From contig RCNN01000075.1 in assembly GCA_003667245.1 (NCBI GenBank), positions 61,046-125,045 of the forward strand: a stretch of DNA of 64,000 nt, read 5' to 3'. Shown here piece by piece: positions 48,639 through 58,798 of the stretch. Made by a program: the position numbers and the translations under genes. The DNA is from Heterostelium multicystogenum (Eukaryota > Evosea > Eumycetozoa > Acytosteliales > Acytosteliaceae). Each line of letters starts with the position of its first letter. Positions within the stretch are counted from its first letter, which is position 1. The notes under the pieces were generated by a model. The model saw only the letters and a list, made by a program, of their open reading frames with translations, searched no databases and was not told the origin of the DNA.

Positions 48639-49196
48639 TTACTTTTTTATTTTTAATATTAGATGAACATCTTCTGGTTCTCTTTGGTATAACTCTTCAT
48701 CGAGCGTGTCTATCAGCTGACAGCCCTGCGATAGGTAAAAGTCGACGGTATTCTTTGCAGGAATAGCTGATATATATAATGCGTTGACGCCTTCGATTTG
48801 CCTTGCTTGATCGATGCATCTATTGAGGAGTGATTTGCCAAATCCTTTTCCACGCAATGTTGCACCAATAAAGAAAAATACCAGTGTTAGTAGATCATTG
48901 TTGACGCCTATTTTCTTGGTATCGAGGACAGCAGCACCGAGGACATTGTCACTGGAGTCTTGAATAACATAGAAATATCCACCTCGGTCAAAGCAATCGA
49001 GTAACACAGGATTATATTTCTCTGGCTCACCTGGTGGAAATCCTTTTAGCTCTTGAAACTTTGGTATTTGAGTCAATATTTTTGATCCAGTGTCATCTTC
49101 AACCACTTTGTATATTGAGTCAATTGTTTCTGAACGATCAATATTCCAAAGCGATTCAATTTGATCTCTTTTTATTGATTCTACAACTTTATACAT
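48639..49196 (-). CDS. GNAT-family N-acetyltransferase
   Basis: Intact, intronless 185-residue protein. The acetyl-CoA pyrophosphate-binding motif A is clear: strand LTLVFFFIGATL followed by RGKGFGKSLLNRCIDQA. An earlier Gly-Gly strand (GGYFYVIQDSSDNVLGAAVL) and a later motif B (ALYISAIPAKNTVDFYLSQG) complete the fold. Substrate cannot be told. The lack of introns and the compact bacterial-like form allow horizontal origin, but many eukaryotic GNATs look the same. Confidence 0.88.
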   Translation of the reverse strand: MYKVVESIKRDQIESLWNIDRSETIDSIYKVVEDDTGSKILTQIPKFQELKGFPPGEPEKYNPVLLDCFDRGGYFYVIQDSSDNVLGAAVLDTKKIGVNNDLLTLVFFFIGATLRGKGFGKSLLNRCIDQARQIEGVNALYISAIPAKNTVDFYLSQGCQLIDTLDEELYQREPEDVHLILKIKK

Positions 49197-49493
49197 TTAT
49201 TATAATGATTACGCAACCGTATTTTATAAGCATTAAATAGTATCATTTTGGATCTACTACTTATAGGTTCATAGGTATGATTGATTATGAGATTAGTTTA
49301 AGAATGGAAATATTAAAGCCAAAATACTTTAGTGATGGCTGGGAAAATCGTCATTCTAAAAATCTTAATTTTATAACCTTTAATCTAGATATTATTAAAA
49401 TTATTACATCATCATGTCTATATATATAAATATTTGATTTAAAGGGGATGGATGCCTTATTATGGTCTTACAGTTTATTAATTAGAAAATCTT
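49197..49493. other. Spacer
   Basis: Promoter of the GNAT gene and 3' flank of the surface-protein gene. No gene seen. Confidence 0.5.
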
Positions 49494-52321
49494 TTAATTT
49501 AATAATAAAAGAATACATAATAATGTTGGAAGAATAATGCTGATTAATAGTTGGTTAGATGATGATAGGTCATCAGAACCTGTTGAATAATAGGAGACAG
49601 TATTGTTGTCAAACACAACCTGGTCTCCAATGTTGACCATAACTGAGACAGTATTGGTTTTAGCTTTATCATGGAGGATTGGTTTAACTTGGCATGTGAT
49701 ATTATGAAGGAAAACCAGTGGTTCATCACAAATCTCATTGTTGATAGTTATAGCTACCTTTCCCAAACTGCTAAAGTTATCTCCTATTATAGTGAACATG
49801 ACGGTCATGTTATCAAAATACACCTTGGGATTGATATCGGTGATTGTTGGTGCTAAATAATATACGATGACACTGTCGGATTGTTTGGTGTCTGTAGGAC
49901 CAATTAACTGTGAGTAGAACTCCTGATGTCCTGAGCCAGCTGGAACTTGGCATATCACGGATGGTTTGTTATTTGGATTTGTGAATACATCGTCGCATGA
50001 AGCCTGTTTACTGTTGAGGAAAAAGTTGTTTGAATAAAGGAATTTTCCAACAATGGTAATATTTCCACCTGTAACACTAGGTTGTGGAGAGATACTTTCA
50101 ATAATTGGTTTTAAATTTAGAGTCAATGGACAGGTATTTTCATCAACTCTTAGAGTGTAGATATTGGATTCCATATTTGGTGCCAATTTAACAAGGAGAG
50201 TCGAGTCATTCACTGAAATATAGGACGCATCGATGGTGACATTTTGATGATTATAAATGGATATAAGCGATAATGAGTTTCCAAAGTTTTCTCCAGAAAT
50301 AGATATAGTATCAGAGTTTTGTGCAATAGAATATACAACAGGTTTGGAGTATGAGAATGAAAGAGAGTTGGAAACTTTTAAAACTATCTTCCATATATAC
50401 TGTTATAGTTTTGGGAGAGACAATTCCTGGTGGAGTGGAAATTACACATTCTGTCATACTAAGAGTACGTGCGAAAATTTCTTCACGACCAAAATACATA
50501 TTTAATAGTGTATATTCGTTGGATTCGAAGAAGTCACCATATACTGTCATAGATACTCCACCTTTGGAAGAAATTGTATTGTTGTCCAAAGAAATTAAAT
50601 AGGGAACCAGTATAACAGAGGTATCGTAGATTAACCTCTGCTGTGAGGTATACACCTGAAGTAAAACAGAGTATGATCCAGGTGGAAGTGTCAATATCAA
50701 ACTAGTGGAGTTAGTTTCAAAGCTCACTGGCAAAGCAGCATATAATACACGGTAGTATTGCTTAGTATATATATTGGCTGCTGTAAAAATGATAGTATTG
50801 TTGATTTGCACATATTCTTGATTAAAGGTTGTATTTTTGAACTCTATAAGGCTGAAGGGATCAGATTGGTATGAATTGAAAGAAACTGTGACGTTACACA
50901 CATCGAATGGAGTAAATGGTTGGTTTCCATCTAATGTGATAGTACAGGAAATATTTTCGGTGGAATAGAACTGCATATCCGTACAGTTTATTCCACAAAT
51001 TGTAATTTGGTAGTTGGGTGTATCAACAAAGTTGTTTCCAATAATGCTGACGGTAGAGCTTCCTAAAAATGGAATTGAAGTTGTACCTCCAGTAATAACA
51101 GGTTGTTGGATTGAACAATCTTTGGATACCCAAGGACTATGGCATTGACAATCACCCATAATGCAGTCCCCATTGCCAGAGCATTCATTTGGGCAAATTG
51201 TATATTCAAAAGAATATATTTTTGGGGACAATGATGCTACGCTAACTACTTTTGAGCCTCTGTAAACACCAACTGAATGAGAGTATGAAGTTAGAAGAGA
51301 TGCATCGACTTTCTCACTTGGGATTATTTTAACCATTTTTGGACTGATTCCATTAATTGATATTGATGATAATGCAAGGTTTCCTTGTTTATCTGCGACA
51401 GATATGAAAAGTTGATATTTGTCTGGATCATAATTCATATTCAAGCAAAGACTAATATCACTTGATAGATTGAATACTTCTTTTTGATTGAAATCTGTAT
51501 TAATCTTTTCAATATAAGCACCATCATTGTCAGTAGTACACACATAGAGAATGGAAGCATATGCTAAGGCAGTCATTGAGGATTTTTTAGTCAAGGAGAA
51601 GGTTGTTGGCTTGAATACCAAATCATCAACAGAAAATTCAGAAACAGTTCCATTATAAGAAATAAAGAGACTATTTTTGACTTGGTCATAAACCATGAAG
51701 TCTATTTTCTATTGTTGCTGGGAAAGAGGTTTGAATACTATAAGCTCCCGAAGCTGAATATCTTTGAGTTTGGATATTGTAGGTCCATGTTGTAAATTGA
51801 AGAAAATACATAATATTTGTGTCTACTGCTGTATTGACCGATACATAGAGTCCACCTCTAAAAACCCATCTGAGGATAGTATTTTTCTTAGAACCAGTAG
51901 AAAAAGATTGCTGTGCTGTATAATAGTTGATTGTAGAAAATTTCTGGAAGATCATAATTGCTGAAGTAGTAGTAATGCTAGCAAAAACATCGGAATCAAA
52001 AAATGTGGCTATACTTTCTGGGTTTGATGTTGGGGCTGATATGACACTACTATATACAGTATCGTTATTCAATTGATAGAGATTGTCTACAAGTCTAAAT
52101 AGAGTGATTTTATAAGTACTGGAGAGAACCATCAAGTTTTTCACACCAGTAAAATAGAGATCTGGTGCAAACTCTGCCTTGAATATTCCAGGGATTGGGA
52201 TGCCATCTTTCTCCATCAAAGTCTTGGTGTATTGAGGTCCAAAGGCTGACCCAAACACAATACTATTACTATTGAAACATAAGTGTAAAATAAATACTAT
52301 TGTAATGATATATTTAATCAT
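49494..52321 (-). CDS. EGF/IPT-repeat cell-surface protein
   Basis: About 940 residues, intronless. Signal peptide MIKYIITIVFILHLCFNSNS. The first 350 residues form a secreted beta-rich region. Next comes an EGF-like module (CPNECSGNGDCIMGDCQC, then SPWVSKDC). Several IPT/TIG immunoglobulin-like repeats follow (PVITGGTTSIPFLGSSTVSI; PYLISLDNNTISSKGGVSMT; PIIESISPQPSVTGGNITIV; PTITDINPKVYFDNMTVMF). Many N-glycosylation sites. The C-terminus is Ser-rich then purely hydrophobic (SNQLLISIILPTLLCILLLL) with a single residue after it, which looks like a GPI-anchor signal rather than a membrane span with a tail. This domain order is that of dictyostelid adhesion and self-recognition proteins of the Tgr type. 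Frame breaks near 51700 and 50350. The in-frame extension upstream to 52531 lacks signal-peptide logic and is left out. Confidence 0.8.
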
Positions 52322-52382
52322 TTTTATCTGTACTAATAAATACAAAATACACTTTATAAATTCGAATGGAGAGTTTAAAGTG

Positions 52383-52390
52383 TATTTATA
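52383..52390 (-). promoter_or_regulatory. TATA box of the surface-protein gene
   Basis: TATAAATA on the minus strand, 62 bp before the ATG at 52321. It supports this start over the longer open frame. Confidence 0.45.
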
Positions 52391-52774
52391 AATGTCCTTT
52401 CCTTTGAAATTATCTTTATTTATCAAAATCAATAAAAAAATTAGATGTGGTTCCCTCCAGAGATGGGGCTTGTGATTGGTGTATTTTAACAATCGAGATT
52501 CATTATTTTCTTTGACACATTTCATATTCAACGAAAATCCTTTTTTTTGCGATCGTTGAAGTGATCATAAAACCTATTATTTTATGACCACCAAAAATAG
52601 AGTAACTTTTTCGGAATGTGCAACACCAAGTTCGATTTCAAATAAATAAACTGATATGATTTTAAAATTTTGATTTATTGTTTGGGCTGTGATTAAAATA
52701 AATTAATACAGATTAAGAAGAAATTGAAAAATGGATAATTAGTAAGTGATAAATGTTTTGTTGGATGTTGATGA
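52391..52774. other. Spacer
   Basis: Upstream of the surface-protein gene and downstream of the RNR stop codon. No gene seen. Confidence 0.5.
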
Positions 52775-55458
52775 TTATGAACCGCATACAACACAACCTT
52801 CTTCACGACGACAGACCATGTTTTCATAGTCTTCAGATTGTGAAGATTGTTGTTGTGATAAACTGGATGGAGTTTGGAAACGAATTGGGCTTATTAAATT
52901 GTTTGGACTGGTTGGGGTGATGCCATTACGTGTTGGAGTTTTGGTTGGAGTACGGATTGGTGTTGATGGTGGTTGTTCAGTGATTGTTGAAGTATCTTGT
53001 TGTTGTGTCTTTTGGAGCATTTGTTGATCAACGGTGAATTGAATAGCATCTGCGGCGGCTCTGGTACGCAAGTAGTACATACCAGTCTTCAATCCCTTCT
53101 TCCAGGCGTAGAAATGCATCGAGGTTAATTTTTGGTAAGTTGGTTCTGCAATGAATACATTAAAGCTTTGACTTTGGTCAATGAAAGCACCACGATCAGC
53201 AGCCATGTCAATGAGAGTTCTCTGACGAATCTCCCATACGGTTTTGTAGAGTTCCTTGAGCTCATTTGGAATATCATCGATATTTTGAATGGAACCACGG
53301 TTGGCAATGATTTGGTTCTTCATCTCCGGAGTCCAGAGCTCGAGATCCATGAGATCTTGGAGCAATTGTTTGTTGACTACAGTGAACTCACCGGCCAACA
53401 CACGTCGACTGTAAATGTTACTTGTATATGGCTCAAAGGCTTCATTATTTCCGAGAATCTGAGAGGTGGAGGCAGTTGGCATTGGTGCAATAAGCAAACT
53501 GTTACGTAGACCGGTCTCCATGATCTTGCTCTTCAAAGCGGCCCAGTCCCAACGTGGGGATGGAGTAACACCCCAGAAGTCATATTGGAGTGTACCTTTG
53601 CTAGCTGGGGATCCTTTGAATGATTGGTATGGACCATCTCTGGCAGCCAACTCTGCGGAGGCTGTCAAGGCAGCAAAATAAATGGTTTCGGCAATCTCCT
53701 TGTTCAAGAGAGCAGCACCGGTGGATTCGAATGGCAAACGTAAACGAATGAATACATCAGCTAAACCTTGAATACCAATACCAATTGGACGATGTCTAAA
53801 GTTAGAGTTACGGGCTTCGGAAACAGGGTAGTAGTTACGGTCGATGATCTTGTTGAGATTACGGGTAATGGTCTTGGTTACTTCAAATAAGTATTGGTGG
53901 TCGAACTCTAATTGACCAGTCTCTTTGTTTTCACGGATATATTTTGGTAGAGCAATGGAAGCGAGATTGCATACTGCAACTTCGTCTGGTGATGTGTATT
54001 GGATGATTTCTGTGCATAAGTTACTACATTGGATGGTACCGAGATTTTGTTGATTTGATTTACTGTTACAGGCATCTTTGTACAAGATATATGGAGTACC
54101 GGTCTCAATTTGTGACTCGATGATGGTGAACCAGAGGTCTTGTGCCTTAATGGTACGACGAGACAAACCTGGAGTGTTCTCATACTTTTCGTAGAGGGCA
54201 CGGAATTCGTCACCCCAGCACTCAGCTAGACCTGGTGCTTCGTTGGGACAGAAGAGGTTCCATACACCATCGTTTTCAACACGCTCCATGAATAAGTCAG
54301 AAACCCAAAGAGCATAGAAAAGATCACGTGCACGCATTTCTTCTTTACCGTGGTTCTTTCTAAGATCAAGGAACTCAATGATGTCGGCGTGCCATGGCTC
54401 CAAGTAGACGGCAAAAGCACCTTTACGCTTTCCTCCACCTTGGTCAACATATCTGGCAGTGTCATTGAACACACGTAACATTGGTACCAAACCATTGGAA
54501 GTTCCGTTAGTTCCACGGATGTAGGAACGTGCGGCACGGATCTTGTGTACAGCAACACCAATACCACCAGCAGATTTGGAAATGAGTGCGCATTGCTTCA
54601 AGGTATCGTAGATACCTTCAATTGAATCGTCCTTCATTTGGACAAGGAAACAAGATGACATCTGTGGTGATGGTGTACCGGAGTTGAAGAGGGTGGGTGT
54701 GGCATGAGTGAAAAGACGTTGCGATAACAAATTGTAGGTTTCAATTGCAGCTTCAATGTCGTCACCATGAATACCGAGGGAGACTCTCATCAACATTTGT
54801 TGTGGTCTCTCAATGACAATATCGTTGATTCTGTGGAGATAACTACGTTCCAAGGTCTTGAAACCAAAGAAATCGTAATCGAAATCACGTCTGTAGTCAA
54901 TGGCCTCTTCAAGACGCTTGTGGTGAGTCTTTACCAAATTGTAAACTTCATCAGAGACGAGTGGAGCAGGTTGTCCAGTCTTTGGATTGGTAAAAGAATG
55001 TTGTTTCTCAACGGTCTCAAGGAAACTGCTGCTAGTTTGCTTATGAAGATTGCTTACTGAGATACGGGCAGCCAATACACCATAGTCTGGATGCTTGGTG
55101 GACATGTAGGCAGCGGTTTCAGCAGCCAAATTATCCAACTCTGTAGTTTTTACACCTGGGAAAACACCACTGGCAACCTTTTGAGTTACCTCAGATGGAT
55201 CAATGTTTTCTGTATTTAACTTTGGTTCTAAATCACAGAGTGACTGTAATCTTTGAGTAATCTTATCAAATTGTACCTATATGATGATATTATTATTATT
55301 ATTATTATAATTAATAATTTGACTTTTGAACGTTTTGGTTATTAGAAAAATGACAAGATACATACTGAAGCTTTAGTACCATCTCTTTTAATGACGTACA
55401 TCTTGCTGTTTGGAGTACCATACTCCTTTGATGTATTCAATGATTCTTTCATTATCAT
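52775..55458 (-). CDS. rnrA: Ribonucleoside-diphosphate reductase large subunit (class Ia)
   Basis: Makes dNDPs from NDPs with the small radical-bearing subunit. Exons 55366-55458 and 52775-55276 join in frame to 864 residues with no break. The start is at 55458, with a second ATG two codons on. The N-terminal ATP-cone is present ([20 protein letters not shown]). Active-site motifs: [20 protein letters not shown], the catalytic [20 protein letters not shown] (Asn, Cys and Glu of the N-x-C-x-E type), the [20 protein letters not shown] loop and the [17 protein letters not shown] block. The last residues, EGCVVCGS, hold the redox Cys pair reloaded by thioredoxin. An E2F-like site lies about 650 bp upstream. 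Confidence 0.98.
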
Positions 55459-56613
55459 TTTAAATGACAATATATTTTTTATTTGATTGATTGGTCGGAG
55501 GAGCAGAAATCAAATAAAATAATATCTATAAATACCTATTATCTTTACTTTGCTTTATAGTTAAAGTAGAAGAATGATCCGTTAATGATTTGATTTGATA
55601 TTTGAATTTTCGAATCTATCTTTTAAATGAATGAATGGGTTCATTTTATGATCGCCGACAAATATAAATAATGATTCGTTGTATGTGTGTTGATTTTTAT
55701 TTTTTTGTTTTCAAAAAGTTCCAAGAAATGAGATTATTCTTATGGTATCTCTTTTTAATCTTTTTTCGATACAAATATATTCATCTTTTCCAGAATATAT
55801 ATATACATATATGATTGGTGTCGTCAATTTCTTAGAATTTTGAATATTTTTATATTTCAAATGAAGAATCACAGTGTTCTTGTTCTTTATTCCTTATTCT
55901 TTATTCTTTGTTTTTTTTGTACTCTACCTACCTAAAAGTAAAAATAAAAAACAATTATAGAAATAAATAAATATATATAATTTGGATATGTTTAGACTTA
56001 TACTGTTGATTGTTGATTACAGGTGATCAGTAGCAACTAAAAAACAAAAATTAAAATATTTTATTAATTAACCGAATAATTCTTTCGAAATAATCTATGG
56101 TGTTTTTTGGCGGGCAACTTTCAAATTCAAATATGATCATCTTTCCCTCCTTTTTTCAAATTATTTTGAACCACTAACAAACACCAAGAAATGATGGTTG
56201 TAGCTCATTCATTGATGTTCTTTTGTTCTTTGCTTCTTTTGACTAGCACACAGTCTATACCATCACATGGTATGGATCGATCAATTAAAATTTTAAATGA
56301 ATTTGATTGATATCCAATTTTACAAGTTTTCCAGATCTGAGTTCTAGTTAGATATTTATAATTTATTATTGTTATTAATAATATTATTATTTGTTCAATT
56401 CCAGAATTATGTAAATTTAGTGCAACTAACCAACTGCGCCACCACATGAATACTGCATTAGGTTGCTTGTTAAAAAAAAAAAATACTATCAATTCTATGC
56501 AATATACATTTGTTTGTTGTTTATTTTTTTGCTTTTGATACAATCGAATCGAAGGTTTGTTGAGAATATTCAAATAGTATTGTTATAACAATAATATTAT
56601 TTTTATAGGGGAG
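55459..56613. other. Spacer of 1.15 kb upstream of RNR
   Basis: Contains an E2F-like motif (56103-56117), a tRNA-like A-box sequence (56421-56446, minus) and a 9-bp-stem hairpin with a 3-base loop at 56255-56275. No protein gene is supported: the open frame at 56205-56573 (minus) has no family signal. Confidence 0.5.
56103..56117 (+). promoter_or_regulatory. E2F-like site upstream of RNR large subunit
   Basis: The sequence TTTTTTGGCGGGCAA matches the E2F consensus core TTTGGCGGG. It is about 650 bp upstream of the RNR start codon in otherwise very AT-poor-in-GC DNA. RNR genes are classical E2F targets and dictyostelids have Rb/E2F proteins. Confidence 0.45.
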
Positions 56614-58564
56614 TTAAAATTTGAATTTCTTTTGTTTGTCATCTTTTGATTGATTTTTTCTCTTTTTGTTTTGTTCTTCGATGACACTTGATAAATCTTC
56701 TTTTGGTTTGTGTGGTCCTCTTTCGTCAGCAACTGCTTGTTCATACTTTTTCTTTAGGAGTTCTTCATCCAATTCATTAACATCTTCCAGTTCTGATGGG
56801 TTGAAGGTAATGTCGACTGGTGCTGATCTCTGACTTTTTATAATATCAACTTTGTTAGCCTTGCTTCCACTGGTTGTTGATGTTGATGTCTTAATTGTAG
56901 AAGGTATATTATATTTATAATTTGATTCCATAATACCTGATCCCATTGTTCTCTGTTTTTTTTTTTGAAAAGTTATATAAGTAAATGATTCAAGTTTGTT
57001 TAGTATTGATAAAACTTACCGATGTTTGATCGATAACTTGGTAAAGTTGACGAGGTTGATTGTCTTGAAGTCTTCCTTTCTTAATATCGATAGTGTCTGG
57101 AGTTTCAAGTCCAGATGGTACTGAAGATATACCTTCGGCAATGTCAACATCCTCAGCTTCATCTTGTTCTTGTTGGTCAAGATCCTCATCTTTTTGCTGT
57201 TCTTCTTCGTACTCTTCCTCTGCCAACAACTCACCCCAGTGCTCCTTTTCGACGGGTGCTGTAAGTGAATCAATGATGGCGTTGGTGTGTGCGTTGATAA
57301 TTGTATACTGTTGTTGAAGATCTGCAGGTGGCTTACCCCAACCACCAGCATGGAAACCATATTGTGCACCCTCTGGGATTGGGGCATTAACTCCAGGTAC
57401 TTTTAGATTGGGATAGGATGGGGGTGGACCGTGTGTTTGCATGTGAATGAGCCAGGGGGGTGGGTATCCGTCGGCCATACCGAGAGCACGACGTAGTTCC
57501 TCTGATAGCACACCTGGCTTTGTCTTCTTGATGGACACTTCAAATTCTTTACCTTCGTAGTACAACTCACCTGAATACAGAGCTTAGGTTTAGTTTGATG
57601 TATAAAGAAAGCATCTCTCAACACATGATAGTCGATGTTCATTGTTCGCATCTTTGGTTGTAAACGCTCACGTTGTTTTGTTTTGCTTTTTGTTGTGCAG
57701 ACTTTTCCAAGAGTGCCTCTCTAATCTTTGTGATACCTGTAGCTGCAATAAACTCTGGTAATTCAAAAGGCTGCTTCACATATCCACGCTTTCCTTGTAA
57801 ATACTTTCTCTTCTGACACCAGTGAGTTGGAACCGGTACCGTATTTCTAGTTGATTTCATAGCAATCAAAAATGATGGATTTGGTGAATTTGTGTCATGT
57901 AACTATAATGATGAGGGGTTGGGTGTTAGATCAATGAAGTGAATGTATGTAATCGTATGGAGTTATTTACCTCTACAATGTCTGGTCTTTCGACCAATTG
58001 CTTTAGGATTGGTAGATTTAGTTTCTGTTGTCTTTTTCTCTCACGATTCGACATTTTCGAAGGTTTATCTTTATCATTTTCATCGTCGCTTGAAGCTTCA
58101 TCAATATCTTTTGGTTCTTCCTTGACTTCCATTTGTATTTGTTCTTGTTCTTGTTGCTCCTGTTGTGGCTGTTCTTCCTCTACATATCCAGTAGGGTTAT
58201 CGAAATGCTTTAGCAATTTATTATACAAATCGAAGGTTGGGTCACTTTCATCAATCACAAACTCTTCTTGTTGATCATCTCCATTCTCTATATGATCATT
58301 CTATAAGATTGTTTAGTATGAGGCCTCATAGAAGTATGATATCTAATATAGTAATACCTACATGTACTCCATTTCCATTCTGATCCTCTGTTTTAACTGT
58401 TGTGTGATTGGACAGATCCTGTTGTTGTTTCTTTTGTTTTTGTCTCTTTTTCTGATCTTTTTCTTCTGATGCTTAGCCTTCTTTCTCTCGTCAGCCTTGG
58501 CAGCATTGTGGCCATGGTTATTGCTGTTACTTTCAGCCACAACTGAGTCTGTTTCCTTTGTCAT
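56614..58564 (-). CDS. sf3b2: Splicing factor 3B subunit 2 (SAP145)
   Basis: U2 snRNP protein that binds near the branch site with SF3B4. Exons: 58362-58564, 57971-58300, 57020-57902 and 56614-56952; about 585 residues. An initial basic, disordered part is followed by LNLPILKQLVERPDIVELHD, STRNTVPVPTHWCQKRKYLQ with GKRGY, a PFELPEF block and the DAFFIHQTKPKL strand. The PSP domain is very conserved: GADGYPPPWLIHMQTHGPPP-like, then SYPNLKVPGVNAPIPEGAQY and GFHAGGWGKPP. The C-terminus has LYQVIDQTS-RT, ELLKKKYEQAV and a basic KKFKF end. Frame breaks near 58447, 57680 and 57577. Starting at 58564 (MTKETDS) is preferred to the longer frame with ATG at 58684, whose extra residues look like leader. 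Confidence 0.95.
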
Positions 58565-58798
58565 CTTGATTGTCTCCAATGTGCTCAATGAAGTGAAGCA
58601 ATAAGACAACTGACGACTTTGTTTTGCAATTGTTTTTGGTTTTTTGAAAAAAATGAACAATAAGAATTTCATCAAACGAAACAATAATGTGAAGATAATA
58701 ATATTAATATGAAAGTGGAAATTGTGTTTAAATAAAAAATAATAATTTATTTCCAGCCAAAAAAAAAATGTATGGCATGCTTTATCATCATCCTGAAC

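Noticed and set aside
52322..52531. N-terminal extension of the surface protein
   Set aside because: It would bury the signal peptide, and the TATA box lies inside it.
58565..58684. Upstream ATG for SF3B2
   Set aside because: The extra residues are hydrophobic and unlike the family; MTKETDS at 58564 fits better as start.
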